Source: Synanceia verrucosa
Lineage: Eukaryota; Chordata; Actinopteri; Perciformes; Synanceiidae
Reading direction: 5' to 3'
NCBI GenBank assembly: GCA_029721515.1
Contig: CM056561.1
Span: 10,522,501-10,586,500, forward strand
DNA: 64,000 bases
Below are positions 46,801 to 59,139 of this stretch, piece by piece. The position numbers and the translations under genes are program-made. The number at the start of each line of letters is the position of its first letter. Positions within the stretch are counted from its first letter, which is position 1. A model generated the notes under the pieces. That model worked only from the letters and a program-made list of their open reading frames with translations. It was not told the DNA's origin and searched no databases.

Positions 46801-48515
46801 TTGTTGACATAAAACCTTAAATGTTTGAGGGGCCCTGTGGTTTATGTAAAGAGGGATGAGTTAATCTATCATCTGGTGTCTGTGGTCAAACATTAAAGTG
46901 TTTACACAGTCTATACAATTCAAATACTTCCCACATAGTGTACTGTGATGGTCTAATCTAGTAAAAACAAAAACTCATGAGTTGATCACAACACACGACA
47001 GGCACCTGGAAAGAATTAGAGGAAGAATAAAACTGATATAATTGGAAATAATTTAGGAACAATTACAGTGAACCCTGCAAAAGTTGAAAATATCAACATT
47101 TCTAAAACTGAAAGCATTTCAGGTTCAACTCTGTCTAACATCTGGTTTAACAACTCCCAGAAAATGTAGGGAACAAAGCCAAATCCGGGAACACCCTCCA
47201 TACTAATGCTTTAGACCGCCTTTAATCAAAGCTGAAACGAGTTACTGAACTTGCTCTGACTCTGACAGTCAGGGTTAAATACAGGTTGCCTGAGGAAAAT
47301 GGATATATTTTCAGAAAGATTCTTGCTCTCTATTAAAGTGTGTAATGCGGTGCATCAAGTGCAGTGAGTTTCAGTTTATATATTTTTAAAATGCCCGTGA
47401 GCACGGCAGGGTCTCCTTGGGGGAAAACTGCACAACAATGATTTCCCTGAACAATTTAAAAGTGAATGAGGTCCAAACATCAAATCAATACAGAATTAAA
47501 AGGGTCAGTCTGAGTGACAGTTTGAAATGTGTTGCATTGTATTTTGTAATATAATGTGTGAAGGACTGCCAGAGATGAGAAGCTTTCCTATGCAGCAGTC
47601 TGACAAACATCATTCGTTTCATTCACATCATTCAGTTGTGCTGCACTGCTGTGGGATCAGTGGCTCATGTTACTGTTATAATATTTGTGGATCTCCAACT
47701 GGGATGCCACTGACAATATATTGGTCATGCTGGAGTTTAGGTGTTTTATTGTGCCTATAAATGTTTGTCAGTCTTTTCTCTCTCATCAGGATGACTATGT
47801 CCAAGATCAGTATATCACTATCATGAAATCTGGAACCCCAACTTCGCTGCAGTGAAACAAATAGAAATGTTGGAGCAATGCTGCAGCATTCAGTTACCTC
47901 AACTGGTAGACAGGGCAGTCAGTCCCTCAGTTCTGTCATGGTCAACATTGGTGTATACCCTAACCAAATCGTGCACCAGTATGCGAAGAACTGTCATGAG
48001 ACTGTGTTGACGTCATGCAGATATCACATCTCAGTCTTGTCGTGTGCCATTTGTACTCCACCCTCCAAAAATATGGTAACTTCTGCAAGTAGTCTTAGGT
48101 AAGACCAAATACACAAATGCAAACTTAATATAATATGTGCAGAAATAAACAGTTTGTACAAATGTGCTAATTTCTGTTGGATTCTATTTTCCTGAATCAA
48201 TCACTGGAGACCAAGGCATCTGTCTGAAGCTGACAGCTTTTTAAGTCAACATTGATATGTGGCTATGAAGTCAAAGTGGTTTTGTTGGGCATTCGAGCAG
48301 AGCAAAGTAATAACAAACCATGATGTTGGCTGATATTGAAGACATGTTGAATATATGTTGTGAATGAAAAATAAATTTGTAATCAAATCCAAGAATATTA
48401 TTCAGCAGCACAGCTTAACAGCAGTTCAATTTTCTTTACAGTTAGTTCTGCCTGTAGCGCTGATTTAAGAGATTGATTTTTTGGCTGATAAACCACTGTT
48501 TCATGTTGTTTTGAG
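46801..48515. other. Intergenic, nothing recognised
   Basis: No convincing exon or repeat. Confidence 0.4.
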
Positions 48516-48519
48516 TGAT

Positions 48520-49195
48520 CCATGTACACAGCGTGAACCCAAAAGCAGGACTTGGTGAAGCGGTCCTTCAGAATAATAACATATAACAATAATAACAGGT
48601 ATGCACAGGACTGGCAGGGAACCTTAACACAGTGAAACTGAAAGCGCACTCTGGAAAGACACTCACCTTTCCAGAATGAAAAGAGAATCAAACAAATCTA
48701 ATCTACAAATATAAATCTCTCGCAGGGAGGGGAAAACTCTAAGCTAAAAAATTTGAAAAAACAAAAAGGCTCTTATAGAGCCCTATAGGTTGCTCACTAT
48801 AAACTAGAGTACCTGGTAAAAGGTAAGGAGAAAGCTACTGGAGGAAAAACAAGGGTAACAGTCTGAGGGAGCCTTGGGAAACAAACAAAAAAAAACAAAA
48901 CAAACTCTTTCACAAGGAGGAACAGCTATGGAAAAAGGCAGCAAAAAGAGAAGAACAAACAAAGCAACTGCAGACGGGGAAGGGAAAAAAATAATTTAGA
49001 AAAGTATCCACAGAAAATGTTCACGGTGAGGAATCTCACTCTATATCCATGAATCAGAGAACAAATCAAAATCACTCTTTTCCAGAGGGATGAATCAGTA
49101 TCAGTCAGACAAACTCACATTAGACTATTTAAACATGGGGAGGGGAAGACAATCATAGACATGAGAGAACAGGAGGGCAGGAAGCAAAATGATCT
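48520..49195. repeat. Possible dispersed repeat, A-rich body
   Basis: gcgtgaacccaaaagcagga start, long purine-rich body, and ggcaggaagcaaaatgat near the end, similar in style to the 24.5 kb repeat tail. Unclassified, low confidence. Confidence 0.3.
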
Positions 49196-49384
49196 GAAAT
49201 GTTACAAAGAATATATGTTTTGATCTTATATTGAGTATATCTCTGTGACTTTGTGTGCCTTATATTTAATTTTGCATTTCTCTACTTCAGTTCATATCAA
49301 TGACTGTATGTTCTTAGTTAATCACAATATCTGATAATATTTGATTATGTGACGACAGGATCTTCTTAATCTGGCAGTCCAGTG

Positions 49385-49820
49385 TGTCAAACTTACCCTA
49401 AACCTAACTACAACAACTAACCCTAACCACTGACCCAAAATCAAGGTTTGAACAACTGGGGACATGGACTTTGTCCCCAGTTGCACATGCCATTCCCTAT
49501 CACCTGGTTTTGAGTCAAGTGTGTGACCCTAATTTGGACATAAGGCAGAATCAGACACACACACAGGAGGACATAATGCATTTCCTAGCCTCTTACCCAA
49601 ACCTTCAAAAATAATAAAAAATGCCAAACCCCAACCCTTACCCTAAACCTAACCTAAGCCTAATTGTAACCCTAACCCAAAAATCAAGTCTGAACCCTCA
49701 AAAAGCTCTTTAAAGGTCTGTCAGAAAGTGAGGACCATCAAAAATCTGCTCACTTCCCAAAAATGTCCTCACTTTGTAGGTTAAATACTAATTCTGGTCC
49801 TCACTATGTGCAAGTACAAG

Positions 49821-49857
<37 letters not shown>
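49385..49857. repeat. Fish repeat with CCTAA-rich blocks and (CA)n end
   Basis: Blocks of cctaaccctaac-like words (49392-49436, 49632-49682) alternate with tgtccccagttgcacatgcc and atgtcctcactttgtaggtt, ending ggtcctcactatgtgcaagt and (CA)n at 49826-49857. It is a dispersed repeat seen widely in fish, not a telomere. Confidence 0.6.
49826..49857. repeat. (CA)n microsatellite
   Basis: About 15 CA units at the end of the preceding repeat. Confidence 0.95.
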
Positions 49858-49859
<2 letters not shown>

Positions 49860-49867
<8 letters not shown>

Positions 49868-50985
49868 TAGCATGTTTCAAAATAAGACATGAGCAGTGGT
49901 TGGCCTGCTCATGTTGATGTTAACTGGCCAATTACTTTCGGTTGCGTGTAAATTTAACCTCTGTACAGGACAGGCCCAGTCCAAGAAAATATATGTGTAC
50001 TAAACTAAGGAATCAGGGCTTGCCATGGCTGAGATCCTGCCAGACCTCTATCATTCAGAGCCCAGCGCTACCATACTTTACCTGTGACTTGAATAAATAT
50101 CTGTGAACTGTTTATTTTTCACTGTTTATTTTTTTTATATTTTGTTTGTGTTCTTGGGCTTCCAACTTAGGAATCGGGCTAAAAGAAACAAGAGGGAGAC
50201 AGCATTGCAAAATAAAACCAGATTGAAGAAGACTGGACAACATACGTTTGTGATGATAATAAAAAAAAAAAAAACATAACAGACAGGATATAACAGTTAT
50301 GATACCAGACAAGTAGTTAGCCAGGTGTAGTGGGTGGTTTCAAAGGAGTGTAAACAGGTGAATAAGCATCAAAAATAAAAGCTGTTTGTTACAAGTGTAT
50401 TATAGACAAAATGATTTTGGGCTGGTAATTGTAATGTTGGGGTAAACAGGAGTCCCAAGAACTTTTGTTATCCACTTCTTTAGGCATGTTTCTCACATTG
50501 ATTACAAGGTATTTTGTTCCTTTTCAACATGACAACATTTTGTAGGAAAACACAAATGCGGACTGGCAGGTAAGAGCTTTTAAATTGCTATTGACTAGAT
50601 GTCAGATTATAAAAACCTTTGGCGACAGCGCTCATTCCATGTTAACCACGGCTCATGGTCATTGAAGTCACATCATCTACTATTCACTGTTGTGTTGCAA
50701 CATTTACCTTTAATTGCACTAGTTCAAGTCTTTCCCGTTGCTATTATTAATCTTGAAAAATTCAGAGGAAAACACATAAATGTCACATTATACAACCGGG
50801 TAATCTATAAAGCTCAAACGCCCTGCTGAATGTTGTTCAGTTGCCATAATTAATTATTATCAACTATGTAATTATATTTTACAACCCTCTCTCTCTCTAA
50901 AAGAAACTGATGAAAGGGTTTAAGAGCAGTGTAATCATTAAATAGGATCATTAAAACAGTGTATGACTTTACATAATGAAATGCA
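49860..50985. other. Intergenic, nothing recognised
   Basis: Contains an A-run near 50261-50274; no gene. Confidence 0.4.
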
Positions 50986-50989
50986 CAAA

Positions 50990-51205
50990 GGGCATCAAGG
51001 TGCAGTGGATAGTGTTGTTGCCATATGGTCACAGGTTTGAATCCGGCCTGTTTGATTTCTGGGTGGAGTTTGCATGATCTCCCATGGTGGCGTGGCTTCT
51101 CTCTGGGATTGCTACCATCCTCCTACAGTCCAAAGACATGCTGGGTTGGTGTATTCCACCTTTGCCCAGTGTCAGCTGAGACTGAGTCCAGCCCTCAACA
51201 ATTCT
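50990..51205 (+). mobile_element. tRNA-derived SINE, old copy, plus orientation
   Basis: ggcatcaaggtgcagtggat (A-box region), ggtttgaatccgg (B-box), gggtggagtttgcatgatct, cagtccaaagacatgctggg, then gtgtcagctgagactgagtc. Same family architecture, strongly diverged. Confidence 0.75.
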
Positions 51206-52235
51206 GAATAGTAAAGCAACAGTTATTTCAGGATTTACAGTAAAACAAATGAATTACTGTATCTGCAAGGGTTTCCCTAGCTAAAAATGGCCTATGGAGG
51301 GAGACTACACATGACATCAAGCATGATTGACCCAAGAACATTAAATGCAATGGATCTGTTGACATGTTTGACTGAACTCTAGGCATTTCTTTCTGTTATT
51401 TCTGAGCGCTTCATTAACAAAGTGATATTCTCTGAGATTACTACAGTGAAAAACTCCAGGAAGGTCTGGTTCAGCCTCTCTAGATGGTGAAACTGAGATC
51501 ACAGTCAGACACACACAGGTCTGAAATACACACATACATTAAGTCCTTGCAGACTGTGCTACAGCGCTTATCTCCAGATAAAAGATAAAACCTGAAATAG
51601 AAGCACTGACATTGAAACACACACACCACACCAATTTGGTTCACTGTTCAACAAAAACACATATTTTTCTCTCAACTTTTCAAGTACAGTTCAGTGTAGT
51701 ATATAAATGGCATCCATCCACCATCACTTACTAAAGAGTTCTAGGCTGTATAAGGCATGCCATGAATCTCACACTTCTCTGAGGGCTATTATTGAACCTG
51801 TGGATTTTATGGGTTGTAAAAGTGGCTCTACACACAAGATAATTCAAACTCTTGCAAACTTACATTCATTATTCAAAACATGTGAACTGAATCGCAGGAG
51901 GAGCCTGTGTGAGGCAGTTTTACCTTTGTGTGTGTGTGTGTGTGTGGGGTGTTTTCACTGTAATTTATTACAGTGAAAACAGAAGATGGTAGCTTTTTCC
52001 TAGATAGGAATGCTGCCCCTGAACTCTGACCAAAAGCTCTGTGCTGTTTATGCAACTGATAATTGTATTTTTAAATTTTCCATAATTGTATTAATATTTT
52101 TGACTTAATTATTTAATTGTTAATTGTTGTAATTGTTTAATTAAATAATTTCTTCACTCTTCTTAACTCTTCTTGAAATCCAAATGGGGGTTGCTGTCGT
52201 AAGAAATGTGCTTTTTTTACATGAATCTGTGTATT
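51206..52235. other. Intergenic, simple repeats only
   Basis: (TG)n at about 51927-51945 and a 30-bp palindrome at 51951-51980. No gene. Confidence 0.45.
51951..51980. repeat. Palindrome with 14-bp arms, 2-nt centre
   Basis: gttttcactgtaat (51951-51964), tt, attacagtgaaaac (51967-51980): exact inverted copies next to a (TG)n tract. Confidence 0.95.
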
Positions 52236-52240
52236 TGTCA

Positions 52241-52241
52241 G

Positions 52242-52278
<37 letters not shown>
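52241..52278. repeat. (TAA)n microsatellite
   Basis: About 12 TAA/AAT units. Confidence 0.95.
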
Positions 52279-52279
52279 T

Positions 52280-53470
52280 ATGCAACCATTAGTATTACAT
52301 TTAGACATAATACTATAACACTTTTCTATATCTTTAGTGGCAGGGTCCACCACTCCTGTGCCTTTACATGCATGAGTGATTTACAGGAAATACCACAGCA
52401 TATAATCCATCATTAACAAGACCATTATTAATACCATAGCATAACCTTACACAACATGCACACACACACACACACAAACACACAGACACACAGCTCACAG
52501 GTGCATGTGGGTAGGTGTAGCATGGGTAGCATGTGGCACTACCAGTAATGTTGAAAATGACTGACATGGAGGCCACATAAACCACACAGCCACCCACACA
52601 CAACAAATGCAGCAATATCAGCATGTCGCATTATAAACTGGCACAGGATTAGGACTTTGAAGTTGAAGTTTCTTCCGCCTGCTTAACCTCCTGCAGTGTA
52701 GTGGCTTGTTTTGGTATAAAGAGTGATTGATGATCATTAGTCCAAAACTATTCCAACATGTATATGGTGTAGGAGAAGAATAAATAAAAATAATTTTGTA
52801 CAGTGATAAACAAAATGATTGAATACATCTGTGAATCTGGAGTCTGTGAGATAAGACAACCCAATCAGTTAATTTTGGGCTGTCTAGATCAGAAAATATT
52901 CAGATATATTTCCTATGTCACATGCAGATTCATTTGAATAAACCACAGCTTGAGAACTATCTTTGCAAGAGTAAAAAATTTCAGACTGTATGAGGAAAAA
53001 TTAATGTGTGTTTGGAACATTAAAGCAAGTAAACGTGTTCTTGCAGAAACCCAAAATATAAGTATGAATGTGGAAATTAGCATATGTCCCTTATGTTGTT
53101 TTGTGTCTTTATTCTGGGGCAGAATTTTCAACCTTAGTTTTGCTAATTTGTAGAAACATTGTAGGCAAACAAAAAGTAACTTTAAAGTAAGTACAGTAAG
53201 GTATGTTACTGAGATCTGATCTTTTGTCCTTGACACGGCCATTCTATCTGACTGCTTTCCCTCTTCCCTCTGACTGCAGCTAATGAGAATGACGGCTCCC
53301 TCATGACAACCTGTGGGAGAGTTTTCTCTAAGCTCCTGTGTTGGAGTGAAAAATAGATTGTTGTGCAAATTCCCCAGAGACTGGATTTGGATACCTCCTC
53401 TGTAGGTTTACTTCCATCCTGTGACTGGGCAGTAACATGCTGTTTATACGCTTGATCAAATCTTTGTCTC
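52280..53470. other. Intergenic, nothing recognised
   Basis: A 151-codon minus-strand ORF at 52913-53368 has no recognised motif or codon bias and is treated as random. Confidence 0.4.
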
Positions 53471-53475
53471 TCATT

Positions 53476-53476
53476 T

Positions 53477-53514
<38 letters not shown>
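53476..53514. repeat. (CT)n microsatellite
   Basis: About 19 CT units. Confidence 0.95.
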
Positions 53515-53659
53515 GTTTTCTGTCTCTCAGTTTATTCGTCTTTCTTTTTTCACAGACTTACCCTATGTCTTGCCTCTTTTCACTTTTTTACACCTTCCTT
53601 TCACAGTAAATTAAAGCTAAAAACGTTCACCATGCTTATAAAATTAAAAAGTATACATG

Positions 53660-53773
53660 TGTAAGAACTTCAGCGGTGCCCACTCTCCAGACTTGGTCTG
53701 ACCTGAACTTGAACTAGTGACCTTCCTGTTCCCAGCCCAAGTCTCTACAGACTGGACTACTGCCTCCCCACTG
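53660..53773 (-). repeat. tRNA-like SINE unit a
   Basis: The minus strand reads ggggaggcagtagtccagtc (A-box region), tgggctgggaacaggaaggt and agttcaagttcagg (B-box position). Matches a common fish tRNA-derived repeat head. Adjacent to unit b in the same orientation. Confidence 0.6.
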
Positions 53774-53935
53774 ATTCTTACATCGCATCCATTTTTTTTC
53801 TCAGCATTTGACCCATCCCTCAGGGAGCAGTTCAGTTTCTCGCTCAAGGACACTTAAGCAGCAGACAGTGGAGCGGGGGATCAAACCCGTGACCCTGGGG
53901 TTCAGGGACAACCACTTTACCCACTGAGGCAAGAA
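53774..53935 (-). repeat. tRNA-like SINE unit b
   Basis: The minus strand reads cctcagtgggtaaagtggtt (A-box region), gggtcacgggtttgatcccc (B-box), then cttaagtgtccttgagcgag and a short A-run. A separate tRNA-derived head lying directly upstream of unit a. Confidence 0.6.
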
Positions 53936-54315
53936 CAATGTCAGATCTCTTCAACCTGGACCCTTTTCCCCATGTTTTTGTGTCTAAATATCTTAAGGGA
54001 ACAGACATTTTTTTATTAATGTTTCAGTATTGAGATGGAATGCTGCAACTAGCTACCGCTATATGGGCTTATTTTTCCCACTGAAAGTCTGGCAACATCA
54101 TGGAAATGTTTTTTAATGGGTCTCACCAGGCCTGCCTCAAGGGGTGTGTTTCATGTCTCTTATTTGACATTTCCTTGCTTCTCGCTTGAAAGTTGTTCTG
54201 GTCTGTCACCTTGGAGACAGTCTCAAAGCTTTTATTTCTGCTCTGAGGAGCAAGGAGGAATCTCTGTTGTTTGTCAAACAGGGTACAGAGAGAAACACTA
54301 CCTCTCTGGCTTGAG

Positions 54316-55020
54316 TAACCCCTAATTTCCACTGAATGCAGAATGATGCCGACGTCTATCGTCCGTCAGTACGCACCATATCCTCCTGCTGCGGCTCCGC
54401 TGGACAGCTGGAATCGCTAGAACAAGATCTCGCTGACTAATGAGATATTGTGAATTCATGTATAATTGTGCAACATAGCGGGTTGTAGCGGAGCGTCAGT
54501 GAAACAGAACAACCCTGTGTTCACTGAGTAGAAAGAAATCGGATTATTTGATTTTGAAAATAAACTGGATGTTTTACTTCATGTCTGAACACGACTTCCT
54601 GTCCCACACTGCTCTGTGCTGAATTCATGCGCCATGCTCTGACGTCCGACAAAAATAGAAGTTCTGTTGATTTGTTTAAGCAGGCATCGGCACGTCACCG
54701 GCTTCTGTATTTAGTGGAAATTGACACACTGATTTGAATGGAAACATATCGGGTTCTACAAAGGAGGCGTGGCCTTATCAAAAATTCTTGCATGTGATTG
54801 GGTAAACCACTTGTCCGTCATCTTTAATGAAGTTCTACTCCTGTAACCCCCAGTTTTTCAGCCTCTCGGATCTGATCCTCTACTAGAGCAATCAGCGGGG
54901 AGACGATAATAACGACGGGGTCCTGCACCCGTCCCATTTCCTTAACCACCAGTGGAGTGATTTGATAAATCAAGTTCTTGCCAAAACCAAAAAGAGTCAG
55001 GTTAGTGAAATTAGGGGTAA
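54316..55020. mobile_element. Composite TIR element carrying a helicase fragment
   Basis: Outer ends taacccctaatttccact and agtgaaattaggggtaa are inverted repeats with one indel. An inner end (tttagtggaaattgac at about 54710-54725) also mirrors the left end, so a smaller MITE (54316-54725) may sit within or beside a larger unit. A RecQ-like fragment lies at 54824-55000. No transposase. Confidence 0.6.
54824..55000 (-). pseudogene. RecQ-like DEAD/H helicase fragment
   Basis: 58 residues then TAA. They include LFGFGKNLIYQITPLVVKEM (degenerate Walker A, GFGKS expected) and VVIIVSPLIALVEDQI (motif Ia region), then REAEKLGV. This is the N-terminal ATPase lobe of a RecQ/BLM-type helicase. The Walker A serine is asparagine and both sides are truncated, so it is dead. 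Similar helicase pieces recur in fish genomes as repetitive sequence. Confidence 0.78.
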
Positions 55021-55760
55021 GAACTGTGTGTCTTTGTGTCTTTATTTTTATTAGTAAAGTACAGACACCATCAAAATTCTCTATAGCTTTTAAACCCGAC
55101 TGACAACCGACCCAGCCATCATCACAAACAGATATCGCTTCAAGTCACGCTTCTTAAAAATATGTCTATAAATATGAAATATGTCTATAAAAATAAAGTT
55201 CCTCTTTTCCTTGCATAGTTTCTCACCATGCATGCACCATGCTTTATATTACAAATCAGCTGCTTTCATACATGTCAACTGACACTGCAGGCAGGTGCTT
55301 CAGGGTTTTTCAGGGTTCTATCGTATTGCATTGTATCGTATTGTATTATTCTGCACTTAAGTTAATATTTACATACCAACTGGCCCTTCAACTATCTTTG
55401 TTTCAACATTATTTGAAATTTTGATTGCTTTTATTATTTATTCTAATTCCTGAATTATGCACCCATTTTTAAATGTTCTCTAGCTGTTTCTGTTTAACTT
55501 GACTATAGATTTGTTACATTTATTTTGCAACATTAGAGTTTCACTTTTACTTTCAGTTGCTTCAGTAAGTTTAAATTTAAACTGTCACTCCCATACAATA
55601 TTTTACACAAGAATTTACATTTTCAATAGTCCCTGCAATTTTCAGAGCAAGTGAGCACAAAAATATGTATATCTGTTTTGGAAAATACAGGATGCTTCTA
55701 AGAATATTTACTGATCCAAAGTAGGAGATTAATTACATCGTAGAAGGGAAAATAAAAGCT
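55021..55760. other. Intergenic, nothing recognised
   Basis: AT-rich; a short (GTATT)-like run near 55320-55345. Confidence 0.4.
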
Positions 55761-55933
55761 TGTGCCATGTGGATGGATTGGTATCTCGGAGCGATCCTTA
55801 CAGGCTGCAATGCATCATCATGAGCATCATGCCTCAGTGATGGCCTGATACGAATGGCAGTGCATCATTGCTCGCTGCTTTATAAACTGTCATGCCATTC
55901 ATTGTGACCAGCAGGCTTAACACATGTCTCTGC

Positions 55934-55951
55934 AGCAGCAGCAGCAGCATA
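55934..55951. repeat. (GCA)n short microsatellite
   Basis: Six GCA units within a repeat-free, complex stretch. Confidence 0.85.
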
Positions 55952-56124
55952 CCCATGCAGGAATGTGTTATGCTGTTCCCCAGAGCTGGGTGAGTAGGTC
56001 TAGCCATGCAGGTGACAGACTAAGAGAGGAGAGATTATAGTCCCTCCTATCTTACTAATTAGTGCCCCAAGGCTTTGATCCACGTTTCCCTATTTGTTTC
56101 CTCTGGTACTAATGATTTCCACAG

Positions 56125-56177
56125 AGCCAGGTGGAATTTATACTGAAGGCCAGCTGCGAGAACTGAAGGTTAATAAG
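56125..56177 (+). other. Candidate 53-nt exon of unknown transcript
   Basis: Acceptor-like aatgatttccacag ends at 56124 and donor-like AAG/gtaagc begins at 56178. The 53 nt are open in one frame (EPGGIYTEGQLRELKVNK) and sit in a stretch of high complexity. No partner exon was found, so this is only a candidate, coding or lncRNA. Confidence 0.25.
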
Positions 56178-58480
56178 GTAAGCAGAGGACTCCTGTCTCC
56201 CCTCTCCTCATGCAACCAAAATTCTAATCAGCCATTGCCTTGACCCAGATGACATATGGTTCAAGGCATCCTAGAAGGATGCACACATATGGATGGTGAT
56301 GTGATACACTTTTCTGCAGAGTACAGTGACATGTTGAATGTAAATCAAACTTTCTTTGCATTGAAACTCAGAGAAAATTGTATCAAATCAAAATTGGTTT
56401 AGAGACCACAGTGTAACCAAAGGAAGAAAGTAAAAGAGAGGGCAAAAGACAGCAAAAACAACTAGCGACAAGTCTGTGATGGGATCTTACCAGCTGCAAT
56501 GCCAGATTGGACCCTCCACTTCCTGCGCCCTTCATTCAAACCTCACCCAACTCGGACATTAGTTTGATCTCAACTACACACCTGTAAAGTTTGCTCTTTA
56601 TAGGCTTGTGACAGCCTGTCCATAGAAAGACACATAAACCTGGCAAACTGTTCAAAACCTTTTCTGTGGCAGTAATACTTAATGAGAGCTACACAGATTC
56701 ACAAGATGAGAACAAACCAGCGTTGCGACAAACTTCATGGCTGGAAAAAGCAGAAATCAGAAAACAGAAATCTCTTCTCCCACTTTCTCAAAGCATCAAG
56801 TTAAGTGTGTGTGTGTGCATGAATATAAGACTGCTGTGATGAACCAATTCAAATGCTGCCACTTGTATTTAGCAGATCATTAATGAAAGCATTCTTGTGC
56901 TCAGAAGTGATACATGGATTGGCTTGTTGTGTTGTGCCTTGGGCTTGTGTTTCCATTTGTCAGAACGCAATAGAGGATAGGAAGGGACAACGGAGACAAT
57001 TTCAAACCCACTTCCAGCTCCTCATGACAAAAGGCAAAAATGCATCTCCTTATGAAGAAACACTCTAGAAAATAAAATATTCACTCTAAAATTTGATCCC
57101 ATGAGCTCTCAGAGGAGGAAACATATTGCCATTCTAGCTCAATTAACTGATGTATTAAACAACTGAAACAATCTAATTGAATGTAAATATGAATATATAG
57201 AGAGATCATCATCTCATCTAAGAATACAGTTAATGATTTCACACAGTCACATTCTTGGTTCTGTCTTCAACTGATACAATCTCTTCATGCTTCTGCAAAA
57301 TTATTAATATAATTATTCAGCAAAAAGCAGCAAAATTGCCTTCTTAGATGTCCCTATAGTAGATAAAATGTGCTCAAGTACCATTCCGGTGGAAAACATG
57401 GTGCACGGTCCTCCCAGGTGTCCATTCAATGGATAAACTGTGATGAAGGGCCCTACATCCTGTCTTTATTTGTTTTGACAGAATTTCCTCTAAATTTGTA
57501 CATGCTCACATTTTCTTTTATCCAGTCTTTTAAAATTGGTTTCAATGCTTTGTATGTGTCTGTAAAGCACTTTGAAAATGCTTCTTTTATAAATTGTGCC
57601 CTTTTTCCCTTTGTGTTAGCCACTTCCATGAAGAATATTCTGATTCCATCTGTATTGAAAATATTAATTTAACAGATTTGTGGCAGTGTTTAAAGCATAT
57701 TGTCTTCCTCTCAGGCAGACCATTGCAAACATGATATGATATTAGCATGCTGCATGTAGCACTGGAGCCAGTGTGTTGGAGGAACTCATTTTTCCCTGCT
57801 GTGGCAGAGAACGAGTTCTTGACAGTGGAGACCTAAAGGCAGACTGCGCTACTCTCTTCCTTGGAGTGTAAGTCACTTATCATTGCCTGCCAGTCAACTG
57901 TGAATTTCACGGTAAGTTAGTTACAGTGCAAAGGGTAATAACATTTGTGGAAAAGTGAAAGTTAGAATAGCCTAACAGTTATCCTAAAGTTTGGAGAGTT
58001 CATTTAAAATTTGAGGAATTTAGGATGCTGCAGTAGTGTTTTGCTGTTGCTAAAAATCATCAGCTGTCAATCACTTATGTGCTGTAGAATACACACGACT
58101 ATCAACAGCAGCTATGTTCAGACCATCTAATAACATCTGAAACTTCACTGATTCAGGCTTCCAGCTAATATTCATCAAAGCTGAGAGAGCAACAGAAGAA
58201 CTACAAGGATTTATTTATTTTTTAGGTCTATGCTTAGTCTGTGATGGCCAGGCCTGCTTCTTTTAAAATGAACAAAAAGCTGCAACAGCGATTGATATTT
58301 GCTCTTTGCTGTGTTATTCCCTGCCCGATAGAGGAGAACATGACAATGTCCCATGTTATTCCTCAGATAACATCGTAAGGTCGACATATGGCTTGTTTGA
58401 GAGGGCAACAGACCTCTTTTCCTTTTCAAGCCTTTGACTGTTAATTGTCATGAGGTTACGTTAGAAAAGGTCAAACACTG
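56178..58480. other. Intergenic, nothing recognised
   Basis: No gene or repeat family recognised. Confidence 0.4.
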
Positions 58481-58484
58481 CTGA

Positions 58485-58485
58485 T

Positions 58486-58528
<43 letters not shown>
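58485..58528. repeat. (TG)n microsatellite
   Basis: About 21 TG units. Confidence 0.95.
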
Positions 58529-58529
<1 letters not shown>

Positions 58530-59139
58530 TTCTAGCTGCCCTTGCATACCTGTGAGAAAGAGCCTTTGTGGCAGGAAGACATAGGAAAAACACACTGTAA
58601 ACAAGTGATCAACAAATTATACACCATCATTTCTTTATTACTTCACTTTTAATATGGAAACTATTTCTTTGATTTATATACAATGAACACTGGGCTGAAA
58701 CACATTGAGGTTATGATATCCATGTACAAGTCTCTACAGAACAGTACAGAACACAAGTTTCTAACTGCATGAGCAGTCTGTATGGTTTGGAAAATTAAAA
58801 GGATATACAGTATCTTTCATATATTTTACTATGTCAAGTGGATCTTTGGGTTAGGAAATTAGTTTGGCAGATTTAAGTTTATAACATGGCTATAGCCTCC
58901 ACAGATTTGATAAAAACACAAATACTGCACAGGAACACAGTCATATGAACTGATACAAAGTTCACCGAATAACTATCACCAACAAGAAAGAATACATGTT
59001 TCAAAGGTCCATCTATGATATAATAAAATAATAGTCAGAGGTCAGAGATGTTTTTTTGTCAATTTACTGCTGTGATATGAAATCAATCAGAGTCGAGGAC
59101 TCAGCAGCTGTCAATCACTGCTAGTGAAGCTCATGAACT

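Noticed and set aside
49392..49682. Telomere-like CCCTAA words suggesting an interstitial telomere
   Set aside because: Units are irregular and embedded in a dispersed repeat with a (CA)n end; not tandem TTAGGG.
52913..53368. 151-codon minus-strand ORF
   Set aside because: No motif, no signal of coding composition, no splice context; compatible with a chance ORF in AT-rich DNA.
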